Assembly: GCA_021821085.1 (NCBI GenBank)
Contig: JAKACV010000001.1
Location: forward strand, 26,630 to 90,629
Direction of reading: 5' to 3'
Length of the DNA: 64,000 nt
Origin: Bacillota bacterium
GTDB lineage: Bacteria; Bacillota; Bacilli; Alicyclobacillales; SLC66
Both the position numbers and the translations under genes were made by a program. The notes below the pieces were generated by a model. The model saw only the letters and a program-made list of their open reading frames with translations. It made no database searches and was not told where the DNA came from. Shown here piece by piece: positions 9,016 through 20,462 of this stretch (within the stretch, counting starts at the first letter, position 1; each line of letters starts with the position of its first letter).

Positions 9016-10767
9016 CTATAAAACTTGCGTTTTACCCCGATACAAAAATCCGCGCGCTGAATCTACCGTGATAATCTCTCCATCCATCACAGCTTGCGTG
9101 ACTCCAGTTGCACCTACGATTACAGGAATTCCGAGCGATAATCCCACAACAGCCGCATGCGAGGTCAGGCCACCTTCCTCCGTGACAACTGCCGCCGCCC
9201 GATCAAACGCAGGCATCATATCACGATCAGTCATGACCGTTACGAGAATGTCTCCTGGCTCAAGACGATTGAGAATATCGGTAGCCTTTTTCGCAACCAC
9301 CGCACGCCCCACGACACTTTTTGTACCAACACCCGTCCCGCGCACTAAAACATCACCAATTGTGTGGATTTTCAACAAATTAGTCGTTCCCGCTTCTCCA
9401 ACGGGTACCCCCGCCGTAATCACAATCAAATCTCCACTGCTGACAAGTCCACTTGCAAGTCCACCATCCACCGCCACGGCCAGCATTTCATCAGTCGATT
9501 GCGTAGGTTTTACAAGTACAGGGTAAACTCCCCAACAAAGCGTGAGGCGGCGCGCGACCGCCGCATGCGGAGTGACCGCGATGATCAGGCTTTGCGGTCG
9601 ATGCTTCGAGACCATGCGAGCCGTAAACCCACTCTCTGTTGACGTGACTATTGCGCCAGCCCCCAATTCCTGTGCCACACTGCGCACAGCATTACTAATC
9701 GCGTCTGTCTGTGTCCGTTGCACATCATTACGATGACGTCCCATCACCTCGTGAGTCTCCAAAGCCCGTTCTGCACGCAGCGCAATTTGCGCCATCGTCG
9801 TCACCGCTTCAACTGGGTATCTCCCTGCCGCCGTCTCTCCGCTTAACATAATCGCATCCGTTCCATCAAAAATAGCATTCGCGACGTCTGTAGCCTCCGC
9901 CCGTGTGGGTCTTGGATTTCTTTGCATCGAGTCCAACATTTGCGTCGCAGTAATCACTACTTTCCCCGCCTTATTGCACCGTTCAATGAGTAACTTTTGT
10001 GCAATGGGAACTTCCTCCGTTGGAATCTCAACACCAAGATCCCCTCGCGCAACCATCAGTCCATCTGATACTGCAATAATCTCATCGATCAAATCGAGTC
10101 CCTCTTGCGCTTCAATTTTCGAGATAATATCGCACTGTATATGATGATCTTCCAGCAGTTTGCGGATCTCCAGAACGTCAGAAGCCTTGCGGACAAAAGA
10201 AGCTGCAATAATATCCACACCTTGTTCAATGCCAAAAAGAATATCTTCGATATCTTTATCTGTAACACCAGGCAACCGCAGTCGAACACCGGGAGCGTTG
10301 ATTCCTTTACGGTTTTTCAGCGCTCCCCCATTGGTCACGATACAATGAATTTCTCGATTCTCGACCTTCTCAACACGCATACCAATCAGTCCGTCATCAA
10401 TTCGAATGATCGAACCCACGCGAACATCTTCTGGCAATCCATCGTAGCTAATGGAGATGCGCTCCTTCGTACCCACGATCTCATCTGTCGTCAAAATGAT
10501 CCGGTCTCCGTCGTTCAGCTCAACTCCGTCATTCTCAATCAAACCCGTCCTGATCTTAGGTCCTTTGATATCCAACATAATGCCGACAATTTTGCGTTCC
10601 AATCGTGCGGCCTCGCGAACCGTCGCAATCATTTTGCGATGATCTTCATGCGTTCCATGCGAGAAATTCAACCTTGCAACATCCATTCCAGCACGCACGA
10701 TTTGCCTCATGACCGTTAAATCGCTTGTAGCCGGGCCCATCGTACAGACAATCTTCGTCTTTCTCAT
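9016..10767 (-). CDS. pyk: Pyruvate kinase with C-terminal PEP-utiliser domain
   Basis: It converts phosphoenolpyruvate and ADP to pyruvate and ATP. The catalytic barrel shows TKIVCTMGPAT, ARLNFSHG, DIKGPKIRTG, the active-site Lys region ISKIEAQEG and MVARGDLGVEIP; MLSGETAAG follows. After the allosteric domain, residues about 480-583 form the extra PEP-utiliser (phosphohistidine-like) domain with GGLTSHAAVVG, typical of Bacillales pyruvate kinases (about 585 residues). GGAGGAG lies 8 nt before ATG 10767; the ORF's earlier GTG is too close to the SD. It lies 21 bp after pfkA, as in the glycolytic pair of Bacillus. Confidence 0.97.
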   Translation of the reverse strand: MRKTKIVCTMGPATSDLTVMRQIVRAGMDVARLNFSHGTHEDHRKMIATVREAARLERKIVGIMLDIKGPKIRTGLIENDGVELNDGDRIILTTDEIVGTKERISISYDGLPEDVRVGSIIRIDDGLIGMRVEKVENREIHCIVTNGGALKNRKGINAPGVRLRLPGVTDKDIEDILFGIEQGVDIIAASFVRKASDVLEIRKLLEDHHIQCDIISKIEAQEGLDLIDEIIAVSDGLMVARGDLGVEIPTEEVPIAQKLLIERCNKAGKVVITATQMLDSMQRNPRPTRAEATDVANAIFDGTDAIMLSGETAAGRYPVEAVTTMAQIALRAERALETHEVMGRHRNDVQRTQTDAISNAVRSVAQELGAGAIVTSTESGFTARMVSKHRPQSLIIAVTPHAAVARRLTLCWGVYPVLVKPTQSTDEMLAVAVDGGLASGLVSSGDLIVITAGVPVGEAGTTNLLKIHTIGDVLVRGTGVGTKSVVGRAVVAKKATDILNRLEPGDILVTVMTDRDMMPAFDRAAAVVTEEGGLTSHAAVVGLSLGIPVIVGATGVTQAVMDGEIITVDSARGFLYRGKTQVL

Positions 10768-10788
10768 CTGCTTCACTCCTCCATAGGG

Positions 10789-11787
<999 letters not shown>

Positions 11788-11857
11788 CTATTCATCCCCC
11801 AATCTCCTCATGGCACCACATGTTGAGACCCTAATGGCCTTTTTATGTCCCGGTAAT

Positions 11858-11885
11858 GTTATACTCATTACTATCCAGTAATGAG
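11858..11885 (-). promoter_or_regulatory. Candidate operator/-10 region ahead of pfkA
   Basis: An 8-bp inverted repeat CTCATTAC-N6-GTAATGAG is followed directly, on the minus strand, by TATAAC, a fair -10 hexamer about 70 bp before the pfkA start. No convincing -35 was found, so this might be an activator-dependent promoter, a repressor site, or simply a weak terminator of accA, whose stop codon lies 11 bp upstream. Confidence 0.3.
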
Positions 11886-11895
11886 CTCTGCCCGA

Positions 11896-12930
11896 TCAAC
11901 TAGAAAAGTTGTGCAACTTCACCCCGTTCGCGCTCACCTGTTCCCCATCTGCAGGTGTCTGCACGGAAGGATGTTCGACCTCCGTAAAGACTCCAATTTT
12001 GCGATACTTTTCATAACGCAATACAGGGAGATCCTCTTCTGAAGTTTCTTTAAGTTTTAATAAAGCACGCCATACAGCTTCTTTCACCGTGGCCACCATG
12101 ACCGACGGATCGCGTTGTGCACCACCAAACGGCTCTTGGAGAATTTCATCCACAATCCCGAAACGAAATAAATCTTGCGCCGTAATGCACATTGCGTCAG
12201 CCGCGCGTTGCCCTTGCGTCGCATCTTTCCATAGTAATGCTGCCGCGGATTCAGGAGCAATTACCGAATAATAGGCATGCTCCAGCATTAAAATGCGGTC
12301 GCCTATACCAAGTCCGAGTGCACCACCGCTCCCGCCCTCGCCCGTCACAACGCACACAACCGGTACAGTAAGCGCCGCCATCTCAATCAGATTGCGTGCA
12401 ATCGCTTCTCCCTGACCGCGCTCTTCCGCCGCAGCACCAGGATAGGCACCCGCTGTATCAATAAAGGTCACAATGGGACGCCCGAATTTTTCTGCCTGCT
12501 TCATTAAACGAAGCGCCTTGCGATATCCTTCTGGATGCGCCATTCCAAAGTTACGAAAAATATTTTCCTTTGTATCGCGCCCTTTTTGCGTGCCGATGAA
12601 AGTGACTGCAATGCCCTCCATGCGCCCAATCCCGCCGACAATCGCCGCATCATCACGAAATGAGCGATCGCCATGCAGTTCAACAAAATCATCACACAGT
12701 CCGCGAATATAATCGAGCGTAGTTGGGCGCTCTGGATGACGCGCAATCTGTACCTTTTGCCATGGAGTAAGATCGCGATAGATCGCTTCCGCAAGACTCT
12801 TTGCTTTTGTTTCAAGCGTTGCTACCTCTTCACTCATATCGATGCCCTTCTCTTCTGTAAAACGCTTTAGCTCATCTATTTTCAATCGCAATTCGATGAG
12901 CGGCTTTTCAAAGGGCAGTTCGATTGCCAC
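11896..12930 (-). CDS. accA: Acetyl-CoA carboxylase carboxyltransferase alpha subunit
   Basis: With AccD it forms the carboxyltransferase that moves the carboxyl group from biotin to acetyl-CoA, giving malonyl-CoA for fatty acid synthesis. The crotonase-fold domain shows [39 protein letters not shown] and the oxyanion region [12 protein letters not shown]. The best start is GTG 12930, with AAGGAGGGG six nt upstream. It gives 344 residues and overlaps the end of accD by 23 bp, so the two are probably translationally coupled at 1:1 stoichiometry. The longer ORF start at 13011 lies deep inside accD and is unlikely. The C-terminus is about 20 residues longer than common homologues. Confidence 0.95.
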   Translation of the reverse strand: MAIELPFEKPLIELRLKIDELKRFTEEKGIDMSEEVATLETKAKSLAEAIYRDLTPWQKVQIARHPERPTTLDYIRGLCDDFVELHGDRSFRDDAAIVGGIGRMEGIAVTFIGTQKGRDTKENIFRNFGMAHPEGYRKALRLMKQAEKFGRPIVTFIDTAGAYPGAAAEERGQGEAIARNLIEMAALTVPVVCVVTGEGGSGGALGLGIGDRILMLEHAYYSVIAPESAAALLWKDATQGQRAADAMCITAQDLFRFGIVDEILQEPFGGAQRDPSVMVATVKEAVWRALLKLKETSEEDLPVLRYEKYRKIGVFTEVEHPSVQTPADGEQVSANGVKLHNFSS

Positions 12931-13789
12931 TCCATTCCCCTCCTTCAGCATGTATCGAAAGAATCGTAGCAAGCATTGCCCGTAAATCTTTTCGATGAAC
13001 AACCTGATCAATCATGCCATGTTCAAGCACAAATTCTGCCGTTTGAAATTCATCCGGCAACTTTTGTCGAATCGTTTGTTCAATAATACGACGCCCTGCA
13101 AACCCAATCGTTGCCCCAGGTTCCGCGAGGTTAATATCACCTTGCATCGCAAAACTCGCCGTTACGCCGCCCGTAGTTGGATGCGTCAAAACGGAAACAT
13201 AAAGAAGTCTCGATTTCGCCAATCGCGCCAACGCGGTCGAAACCTTCGCCATCTGCATCAAAGAAAAAATACCCTCCTGCATCCGTGCGCCACCTGAAAC
13301 GGAGAAAATCACCACAGGAACCGAACGCTCAATTGCTTGTTCCACAGCCCGAGTAAGCTTCTCCCCAACAACAGAACCCATACTCCCCATAATAAAGCGC
13401 GAATCCATTGCCCCAACCACAACAGGGAACCCACCAATTGAGCCGGCTCCTGTAACCACCGCATCCGCAAGTCCTGTTGCCTTCCTGCTGCGTTCAACAC
13501 GCACCGGATAATCCGGAAACTGAAGTGGGTCACCCGATAAAAGGTTATCATCAAACTCTTCAAATATCCCCTCATCAAGCGTAACTTGGATACGCTCTTG
13601 CGCAGTCAACGTAAAATGATATCCGCAATGCGGACATGTTTTCACCTGTTTATCTAATTCTTTAGCAAAAAGAATCTGTCCGCACTGCTTACACTTTTCC
13701 ATCAAGCCTTCTGGAACTTTGTCACGAGCGCTTGAACTCGATGCTACCGTTGCATACCGTTTTTTCTTTGGAAATAGGTCCTTTAACAC
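12908..13789 (-). CDS. accD: Acetyl-CoA carboxylase carboxyltransferase beta subunit
   Basis: This is the partner of AccA in malonyl-CoA synthesis. A four-cysteine zinc ribbon (CKQCGQILF...CPHCGYHF, residues about 34-56) precedes the crotonase-like domain with [10 protein letters not shown] and [14 protein letters not shown]. The length of 293 residues is typical. It overlaps accA at its 3' end and follows malic enzyme and a small ORF, the same neighbourhood as in Bacillus. Confidence 0.96.
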   Translation of the reverse strand: MLKDLFPKKKRYATVASSSSARDKVPEGLMEKCKQCGQILFAKELDKQVKTCPHCGYHFTLTAQERIQVTLDEGIFEEFDDNLLSGDPLQFPDYPVRVERSRKATGLADAVVTGAGSIGGFPVVVGAMDSRFIMGSMGSVVGEKLTRAVEQAIERSVPVVIFSVSGGARMQEGIFSLMQMAKVSTALARLAKSRLLYVSVLTHPTTGGVTASFAMQGDINLAEPGATIGFAGRRIIEQTIRQKLPDEFQTAEFVLEHGMIDQVVHRKDLRAMLATILSIHAEGGEWSGNRTAL

Positions 13790-13815
13790 TCCGTCACCTC
13801 AAGGTTTATGAAACT

Positions 13816-14016
13816 TCAATTCGACAGAGAAGAATGCAAGATGTCGTTCAAGGCTTCGCGTACATCTTCAAGCTCCGACTCAGGCACCAAAATCTCGAAT
13901 TGTTGCTTGGACACACTTAACTGTCTACGCTTAACCAGGAAACCTTCGGTCACTAGTTTCTCGCAAATCTTTTCCGCTAGCCGCAAACTAGGCGCTATGT
14001 AGATAACCGTCCACAT
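13816..14016 (-). CDS. Small conserved-looking protein between malic enzyme and accD
   Basis: The product has 66 residues and starts MWTVIYIAPSLRLAEKICEK. It looks like a compact alpha/beta protein with a leading strand, an amphipathic helix, two further strands (FLVKRRQL, QFEILVPE) and a final helix. That resembles small domains that sit on enzymes as putative signalling modules, but I cannot assign a family. AGGAGG lies about 12 nt before the ATG, a rather long spacing; the ORF's earlier in-frame starts have no SD. It is packed between malic enzyme and accD with gaps of about 80 and 26 bp and is presumably co-transcribed. Confidence 0.65.
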   Translation of the reverse strand: MWTVIYIAPSLRLAEKICEKLVTEGFLVKRRQLSVSKQQFEILVPESELEDVREALNDILHSSLSN

Positions 14017-14096
14017 ATCGTTCAATGACCTCCTAGTTGGCCCCTCATTCAATACGTCCATCTTAACACTAAAAATTGAACAGGTGCAACCAAGCA

Positions 14097-15326
14097 CTAG
14101 CTTCGAATACTCGCCATTTGGCGCGTGCGTTCTGCGATTTCGCGCGGATCTACCCGCAATCTCGCGACGCCACTCGCAAGTGCAGCTTCAGCTACAGCTT
14201 GCGCCACTTTCGGTGCGACCCGCACATCAAACGGCTGAGGAACCACGTAGTCTGGTTGCAAATCTTCCTCAGCAATCAGACTCGCGATGGCATAAGCTGC
14301 CGCCACCTTCATCGGTTCATTGATGGTTGTCGCGCGCGTATCGAGCGCCCCGCGAAAAATACCTGGAAACGCCAAAACATTATTCACCTGATTGGGATAG
14401 TCAGAACGCCCCGTACCAATAATCCGGGCTCCTGCAGCCTTAGCATCTTGCGGGGAAATTTCTGGATCTGGATTCGCCATCGCGAAAATAATGGGGTCGG
14501 TCGCCATGTCTCGCACCATATCCTGTGTGACTGTCTTGCCTACTGAAACGCCAATAAAGACATCTGCACCTTGCATGACTTCTGCCAGCGTACCTGTGCG
14601 GCGCTCGTAGTTTGTATTTCTTGCAATCCAATCCTTTAGCGGATTCATATGATCTCGTCCCTCAAAGATGGCGCCTTTTGTGTCACACATCACAACGTCT
14701 CGCACACCGCAAGAAAGCAACAGTTTCACTGTAGCAATACCCGCTGCACCGGCGCCACTAACCACGACACGAATGTCTAACAGATTTTTCTTAACGACCT
14801 TAACAGCGTTAATCAGTGCAGCAAGGGTTACGATCGCTGTCCCATGTTGATCATCATGAAAGACAGGAATGTCGAGTTCCTGTTTCAATCGCTCCTCAAT
14901 TTCAAAACACGCGGGAGATGCAATATCTTCAAGATTGATTCCGCCAAAAGAGGGTGCAACCATTCTCACAAAATCGACGATCCGATCCACTTCATTTGCC
15001 GAAATGCATAGTGGCCAAGCATCAACCCCAGCGAAACTTTTAAATAAAACCGCCTTCCCCTCCATTACAGGCAATCCAGCAGCGGGACCGATATTTCCCA
15101 GACCCAAAACAGCCGTTCCATTGGACACCACAGCAACTGTATTGCCTTTTGCCGTATACTCATAGACCAAATCCACATCACGATAGATCTCTTTACACGG
15201 CTCAGCTACACCTGGGGAATAGGCTAGGCTTAAATCCTTTGCATTTGCCACAGCGACCTTTGTCTGCAGGGCAACCTTTCCTCTATGTTCTCTATGTAAT
15301 TGCAGTGCTTCCTTGTACAAATCCAT
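14097..15326 (-). CDS. NAD(P)-dependent malic enzyme
   Basis: It oxidatively decarboxylates malate to pyruvate, linking the TCA cycle to pyruvate and acetyl-CoA supply for the accDA genes downstream. Visible are the substrate-site segment [30 protein letters not shown], the metal ligands in FEIEERL...[12 protein letters not shown], and the dinucleotide fold [16 protein letters not shown]. It belongs to the short bacterial form (about 410 residues) without a phosphotransacetylase tail, like YtsJ. The preferred start is ATG 15326 with AAGGGTGA upstream; the 15371 start would leave almost no leader behind the predicted promoter. Confidence 0.94.
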   Translation of the reverse strand: MDLYKEALQLHREHRGKVALQTKVAVANAKDLSLAYSPGVAEPCKEIYRDVDLVYEYTAKGNTVAVVSNGTAVLGLGNIGPAAGLPVMEGKAVLFKSFAGVDAWPLCISANEVDRIVDFVRMVAPSFGGINLEDIASPACFEIEERLKQELDIPVFHDDQHGTAIVTLAALINAVKVVKKNLLDIRVVVSGAGAAGIATVKLLLSCGVRDVVMCDTKGAIFEGRDHMNPLKDWIARNTNYERRTGTLAEVMQGADVFIGVSVGKTVTQDMVRDMATDPIIFAMANPDPEISPQDAKAAGARIIGTGRSDYPNQVNNVLAFPGIFRGALDTRATTINEPMKVAAAYAIASLIAEEDLQPDYVVPQPFDVRVAPKVAQAVAEAALASGVARLRVDPREIAERTRQMASIRS

Positions 15327-15389
15327 ATGTATCACCCTTCCATCAACGCCATCATCAGTATCCGTTTTCACATTTGCGTGTATTTTATT

Positions 15390-15398
15390 ATTATATCA
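15390..15398 (-). promoter_or_regulatory. Extended -10 promoter for malic enzyme-accDA
   Basis: On the minus strand TGATATAAT is a perfect extended -10 (TGnTATAAT) 64 bp upstream of the chosen malic enzyme start. The -35 is poor, which is tolerated by extended -10 promoters. The 230-bp stretch between this site and dnaE holds only a short GC-rich inverted repeat (CCTGCTCC...GGGGCAGG near 15552-15573) without a U-tract. Confidence 0.55.
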
Positions 15399-15624
15399 TG
15401 ACGACCTTCAGAGAGTGGAAGTAAATTGATCGGTGCGGATTCACATCCTCACCATCGTTGAATCGCGGTGCATATAGCAATCAATCGCGACTTCTATACA
15501 TCATAAGGACACCAACTTTGAACACTGTTAAGATCTGCAACGCCCTGCCCCATTTTCGGAGCAGGACATCTTTATGATTACTACGCAACGTCTCCTAAGT
15601 CCATTGCTACATAAGTATCGCCAA

Positions 15625-18600
15625 TTACCGAATTTGCACGCCACGTTGACCCACCATAAGCCGCAATGCAGCGATCAAATCTTCTGTTGGTGCCACTTGC
15701 ACCACGTCGAGTGGTCGTTGCTTTCCGCTCGCATACACAAGCGTAACTGGCATAGACCCTGCATGTGCGACAAGCGTTTCACGCAAAGCCCGCAGTTGAG
15801 CGTGATCCCGCTCAAGTGCCTCATGTACCTTTATATATAGACGTTTCTCACCCGCAGTTCTCGTTGGTCTATCGCGTTTCTTTTGTGGCGCGTGAATCTC
15901 TGCCTGTTCATGTGATTTAACAAAGATCCAACCCTTACTACGACTTGCATCCCGTTTCACAGTCACGCTAATCATTGCTTCAAGTTGCAGGTAACGCTGA
16001 ACTTGTCGAAACAATGTTGAGAATACAACCACTTCAATTCGAGCTGTGCGATCCTCCAACATGAAAAAAGCCATCATTTCGCCCTTCTTCGTAACGACCG
16101 GACGAATTGCAGTCACCTTTCCAAGTACCTGAATGACCACATCTGATCCATCCCGACGCGTATCTGCATACTCGATCATCTGCTGCAAAGTGGAGAGTTG
16201 GAGTCGCGCTTGCGCTTCACTCACTTCTTGAAATGGATCGTAGGAGACCGGAAACCCTATCAACTCACGTTCCCACTGTGCACATTGTTTTGGATCGTCT
16301 GGAAGAAGTCCCACTGGCTGATCGATCGACTGCGTGTGAAGACCTTCTACAAGTCCAGTCATCGTCAGTTGTCCGCCGCGCCCACCCGCCTTTGCAGAAC
16401 CTGCTAATCGTTCAATCTCCACCAGTAGATATTGACGAGACAGGCCAAATTCATCGAGCGCGCCACTTTGTACTAAACTTTCTACGACTCTACGCGTTAG
16501 TGCACGTGTGTCTATCCGCTCGTAGAGATCGATCAGTGTGCGAAAAGGACCATCTTTTTCACGCGCATACAAAAGCTGCTCCACTACCGCCACTCCGACA
16601 TGCTTCACAGCAGAGAGTCCAAGACGAACAGCAATCTCCCCATTTGGCAACCGCTCCGGTACGCATACATCAAAACTATGATTGACATCCGGACCCAATA
16701 CGCGAACTCCAGTTCGCATACAAGCTCCTGCATATTGCTCAAGCTTTTCTGGACGAGACACAACATCCGTCATCAGTGCAGCCATAAATTCAGCGCGAAA
16801 GTTCGCCTTAAGGTAAGCTGTTCGATGCGCCAAAATCGCATAAGCTGCCGCATGTGAACGATTGAATCCATAGTCTGCAAAACGGACAATTAAGTCATAG
16901 ACTTGATTTCCAAGTTGTTCTGAATGCCCATGTGTCAAACAACCACGAACAAATGCCGCCCTCTCTTGGTCGAGTACATCTCGTTGTTTTTTACTCACGG
17001 CACGGCGCAATACGTCAGCCTCGCCAAGAGAAAATCCTGCCATTGAAGCCGCAATTTGCATGATTTGCTCTTGATACACGAGAATTCCATAAGTCGATTT
17101 TAAAATCGGTTCTAATTCGGGAACTTCATAGACAACGGGGATGTCCCCACGACGCGCTTTAATAAATGTCCCGATTTGTTCCATCGGACCAGGGCGATAG
17201 AGTGAAACAACAGCGATAAGATCTTCTAGCGTCGTTGGCAGAAGTTCTCTTAACACGCGTTTCACACCGCTCGATTCGAGCTGAAAACACCCATCTGTAT
17301 CGCCTTGCGCCAATAAGTCGAGCGTTTTCGCATCCATGGGCAAATCTGAAAAGTGGATATCAATTCCGTGCAGACGCTTCACATAGTTTTGTGCGCGATC
17401 GCAAATCGTCAGTGTGCGCAAACCAAGGAAATCCATTTTCAGTAATCCAATTGCAGCAATGTCATCCATTCCATATTGGGTGGCAACAACCTCTTCCCCA
17501 CCACGCATTAGCGGAACAAGTGTAGTCAGCGATTCACGGCTAATCACAATACCTGCAGCATGCAGCGACGCATGGCGCGGCAATCCTTCAATCCGCAGTG
17601 CAAGATCCACCACGCGCTGTAAATGAGGCATGTGCGTGAGCAACTTACTGATTTCCGGCTCTGCAGTGAGCGCCCCTTGAAGTGTCATCCCAGGAGTCGC
17701 CGGGATTGCTCGCGCCAGGCGATCAATGTCAGACTGCGGCGCGCGCACGACACGCCCCACATCACGAACAGCGGCACGTGCAGCGAAGGTACCGAGCGTT
17801 CCGATGTGCCCCACATGATCCCGCCCATATTTTTGCGACACATACGCGATGACTTCATAGCGCCGCTCCGCCTCAAAGTCGATATCAATATCCGGCCAGG
17901 AAACACGTTCAGGATTTAGGAATCGCTCAAATAACAAGTTTTGTGCAATCGGGTCAACATCCGTAATCGCCAATGCATAGGATACCAAACTACCTGCCGC
18001 CGACCCCCTTCCGGGACCGGTGGAAATCCCCTTTTCATGTGCATAGCGCATAAAATCCCATACAATAAGAAAGTAGCCCGCAAATCCCATCCGAATGATC
18101 ACCTGTAATTCTCGTTGAAGACGCTCCTGATACCTCGGATCATCTGCCACCTTGCGCCATACAAGTCCCGCTTGTGCTCGCGCCGTAAGTTCGTCTTCTT
18201 CTCGTCGACCTTCTGGCAAAGGGAAATACGGCATAGACCACTGGTTGAGTGGCAACGTGAATTGCGCTTTCCGTGCGATCTCAGCGCTAGCATGTAGCGC
18301 CTCCGGATATTGCGCAAACAGTTTTTCGATGTCCGCCTGTGTGCGAAAATGAAAAGTGGCTCCTGCATCCCGGGCATGTCCTGCCGCCTCCATATCAATC
18401 CCTTCGCGGACTCCTGTCAACACGTCAAGTACTTGCAAATCTCCTTTTCCTACGTACCGGACTTCACTTGTCGCAACAAGAGGAAGATCCATCATTTTTG
18501 CTAATGTTGCAAGAAAGCGATGTTCTTCACGCTCGCGCAAAAGTCCCTGTCCCTGCAACTCAATATATACGTGATCGGTGCCAAATATCTGGATCAGGTG

Positions 18601-19068
18601 ACGCAAAGTGCGTTGCGCATGTTCCATATGGTGCGCGTGCACAGCCTCTTGCAGCGGTCCCTGCGTCCCACCCGTAAGACACAACAGCCCGTTTGCATAC
18701 TCTTCAAGTTCCATCCATGTATTATATATAATTCCATCCGCTTGATTCAAAGCCGCAAGCGATGCAAGTCCAGTTAAAGATTGATACCCCTCCATTGAAG
18801 TGGCAATTAGAACGAGTTCATGACGCCTCAGCGATGACCGGGGAGTCCGCTCCTTTGCGACCTGAACGATCTGTCCCAGGATCGGCGACATCCCTGCATC
18901 AATCATCGCCCGATAGCAAGCGAGCGCACCATACATTCCATTTCGATCTGCGACACCAAGTGTAATCATCCCATCTTGTTTCGCCTTTTGTATGACTTCT
19001 TCAATACGCGCCGCACTATATAACAAGCTATATTCAGAGCAAACACGCAGGTGCACGAATTCGCCCAT
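15625..19068 (-). CDS. dnaE: DNA polymerase III alpha subunit, DnaE type
   Basis: This is the replicative polymerase that, in low-GC Gram-positives, extends primers before hand-over to PolC. The N-terminal PHP domain begins FVHLRVCSEYSLL; the polymerase core shows GPGRGSAAGSLVSYAL and the catalytic aspartates in WPDIDIDFE; C-terminal helix-hairpin-helix and OB-fold parts (VIQVLGKVTAIRPVVTKKGE) follow. The length of 1147 residues is typical. The start is ATG 19068 (SD GAGGAG 8 nt upstream) or the overlapping GTG 19071. Either way it overlaps the stop codon of the histidine kinase gene, so a sensor kinase and a replicative polymerase gene are translationally coupled here. Confidence 0.96.
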   Translation of the reverse strand: MGEFVHLRVCSEYSLLYSAARIEEVIQKAKQDGMITLGVADRNGMYGALACYRAMIDAGMSPILGQIVQVAKERTPRSSLRRHELVLIATSMEGYQSLTGLASLAALNQADGIIYNTWMELEEYANGLLCLTGGTQGPLQEAVHAHHMEHAQRTLRHLIQIFGTDHVYIELQGQGLLREREEHRFLATLAKMMDLPLVATSEVRYVGKGDLQVLDVLTGVREGIDMEAAGHARDAGATFHFRTQADIEKLFAQYPEALHASAEIARKAQFTLPLNQWSMPYFPLPEGRREEDELTARAQAGLVWRKVADDPRYQERLQRELQVIIRMGFAGYFLIVWDFMRYAHEKGISTGPGRGSAAGSLVSYALAITDVDPIAQNLLFERFLNPERVSWPDIDIDFEAERRYEVIAYVSQKYGRDHVGHIGTLGTFAARAAVRDVGRVVRAPQSDIDRLARAIPATPGMTLQGALTAEPEISKLLTHMPHLQRVVDLALRIEGLPRHASLHAAGIVISRESLTTLVPLMRGGEEVVATQYGMDDIAAIGLLKMDFLGLRTLTICDRAQNYVKRLHGIDIHFSDLPMDAKTLDLLAQGDTDGCFQLESSGVKRVLRELLPTTLEDLIAVVSLYRPGPMEQIGTFIKARRGDIPVVYEVPELEPILKSTYGILVYQEQIMQIAASMAGFSLGEADVLRRAVSKKQRDVLDQERAAFVRGCLTHGHSEQLGNQVYDLIVRFADYGFNRSHAAAYAILAHRTAYLKANFRAEFMAALMTDVVSRPEKLEQYAGACMRTGVRVLGPDVNHSFDVCVPERLPNGEIAVRLGLSAVKHVGVAVVEQLLYAREKDGPFRTLIDLYERIDTRALTRRVVESLVQSGALDEFGLSRQYLLVEIERLAGSAKAGGRGGQLTMTGLVEGLHTQSIDQPVGLLPDDPKQCAQWERELIGFPVSYDPFQEVSEAQARLQLSTLQQMIEYADTRRDGSDVVIQVLGKVTAIRPVVTKKGEMMAFFMLEDRTARIEVVVFSTLFRQVQRYLQLEAMISVTVKRDASRSKGWIFVKSHEQAEIHAPQKKRDRPTRTAGEKRLYIKVHEALERDHAQLRALRETLVAHAGSMPVTLVYASGKQRPLDVVQVAPTEDLIAALRLMVGQRGVQIR

Positions 19069-20462
19069 CACGTTGACTCCTCTTTTCTATCGTAGGCTGG
19101 AAAAATAATCTCAGCTTTCGTTCCTTTCCCTCCATCTGCATCACATAAGGAGAAGTGCCCATGATAGTGCTCCACAATCTCCCGACAGATAGCGAGACCT
19201 AACCCTACTCCGCCCTCTTGCCGACTACGCGCCTTATCCGCTCGATAAAACCGTTCCGTGACATGAGGTAAATCCTCAGGTGGAATTCCCTCACCTTCAT
19301 CTACAATAGTCAAGTGAATCTTCTCATCCTTGCGCAGAACCGCAAGCTTAATTTCCTTCCCATCTGGCGTATACTTGCATGCATTATCAAGCAACGCGCG
19401 GATCACCTGTTCAAGCCGAACTTCATTCATTCGCACGATGGTGGCATGTTCTTCGATCAGAGAAATGATCCATGTATACTGTGGATTTAAGCGTTGCCAT
19501 TTGCGAACCACACGCTTCAGAATTGCAGCAACCGCGATCGCATCACAGTCTGTTGAGGATTCCTGATCAATCGCGGCCAAAGTCAACAGTTGGCTCGTCA
19601 TATTGCGCAAGTGACGAACCTCTTCTTCAATCGCCGCCACAGACTCTTTGCGCACCTCTTCATCTTCCCAGCCCCAACGCCGCAAAAGATGCACATACCC
19701 TTCGAGTACAGAGAGTGGCGTACGCAATTCATGTGATGCATCTGCAATAAATTGGCGTTCTCGCGAAAAAGCTAGCAATATGCGGTCCAACATCGCGTTA
19801 TATGTATTGGCGAGTTCTGTTAATTCATCTTTGCGGCGTGGAACTTCAATGCGACTACTCAAATCCCCGGGGGTAATGGCCCGTGCTGTCGCAATCATCT
19901 CACGAATGGGCAGCAGTGAATAACGAGCGAGAAAATAACTTCCAAAAGCGGCTAAAACCAGTCCTCCAATGGAACCTGTGAGAAGCAGGTAAAAGACAAA
20001 CGCAATGCTATGATCTAACGATGCCACATTTTCTAACCACTGCAATGTTACTCGTCCATCTTTTAGATGTAGCGATACACTTGCCACAAGAATCCGATGA
20101 TTCTCTTCATCGTAAAGCATGACACCATGCCCTAGCATCTGGCTGGCATGAAACCCAGAGGGCACCCACCTGTCTCGAAATTGCGTGGTGGCAACAGCGA
20201 GAACTTTGCCGTTTGGAGCGAGTAGGCGAACCATTTGACGCGGATCAGGGACGATATGCTGAACCTCAGTCACCGCCTGCGAAACAGTTCCTTTATCCAT
20301 TCTTCGAACCAGATCTGCAAGCCGCGACACGACAATTTGTCGCTCATTATCAATCGTGACATTCATAAATTCAAGATATACAAACGCATTGAACAGGAAA
20401 AAAATAAACGCGACGACCATCGTAGATAAGGCCACGAACCGAGTTGTGATCGTCAGTTTCAC
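19068..20462 (-). CDS. Membrane sensor histidine kinase
   Basis: Two transmembrane helices (residues about 9-30 and 150-175) flank an extracytoplasmic sensor of about 120 residues. HAMP and HisKA domains follow with FIADASHELRTPLSVLEGY, whose His is phosphorylated, and then a HATPase with LLDNACKYTPDG, VDEGEGIPPEDL and GVGLGLAICREIV. It is an EnvZ/PhoR-class kinase and the signal is unknown. The GTG start overlaps the stop codon of the upstream response regulator gene (GTGA), so the pair is co-translated. PhoPR sits near icd and polA in Bacillus, but here the pair lies on the other side of dnaE, so I do not name it phoR. Confidence 0.93.
   Translation of the reverse strand: MKLTITTRFVALSTMVVAFIFFLFNAFVYLEFMNVTIDNERQIVVSRLADLVRRMDKGTVSQAVTEVQHIVPDPRQMVRLLAPNGKVLAVATTQFRDRWVPSGFHASQMLGHGVMLYDEENHRILVASVSLHLKDGRVTLQWLENVASLDHSIAFVFYLLLTGSIGGLVLAAFGSYFLARYSLLPIREMIATARAITPGDLSSRIEVPRRKDELTELANTYNAMLDRILLAFSRERQFIADASHELRTPLSVLEGYVHLLRRWGWEDEEVRKESVAAIEEEVRHLRNMTSQLLTLAAIDQESSTDCDAIAVAAILKRVVRKWQRLNPQYTWIISLIEEHATIVRMNEVRLEQVIRALLDNACKYTPDGKEIKLAVLRKDEKIHLTIVDEGEGIPPEDLPHVTERFYRADKARSRQEGGVGLGLAICREIVEHYHGHFSLCDADGGKGTKAEIIFPAYDRKEEST

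Noticed and set aside
10105-10719. Plus-strand ORF of 204 residues
   Set aside because: It lies wholly antisense to the pyruvate kinase gene, whose motifs are intact, and its protein has no recognisable features.
11858-11885. FapR operator upstream of pfkA
   Set aside because: The palindrome CTCATTAC-N6-GTAATGAG does not match the FapR consensus (TTAGTACCT...) and it follows rather than precedes the acc genes.
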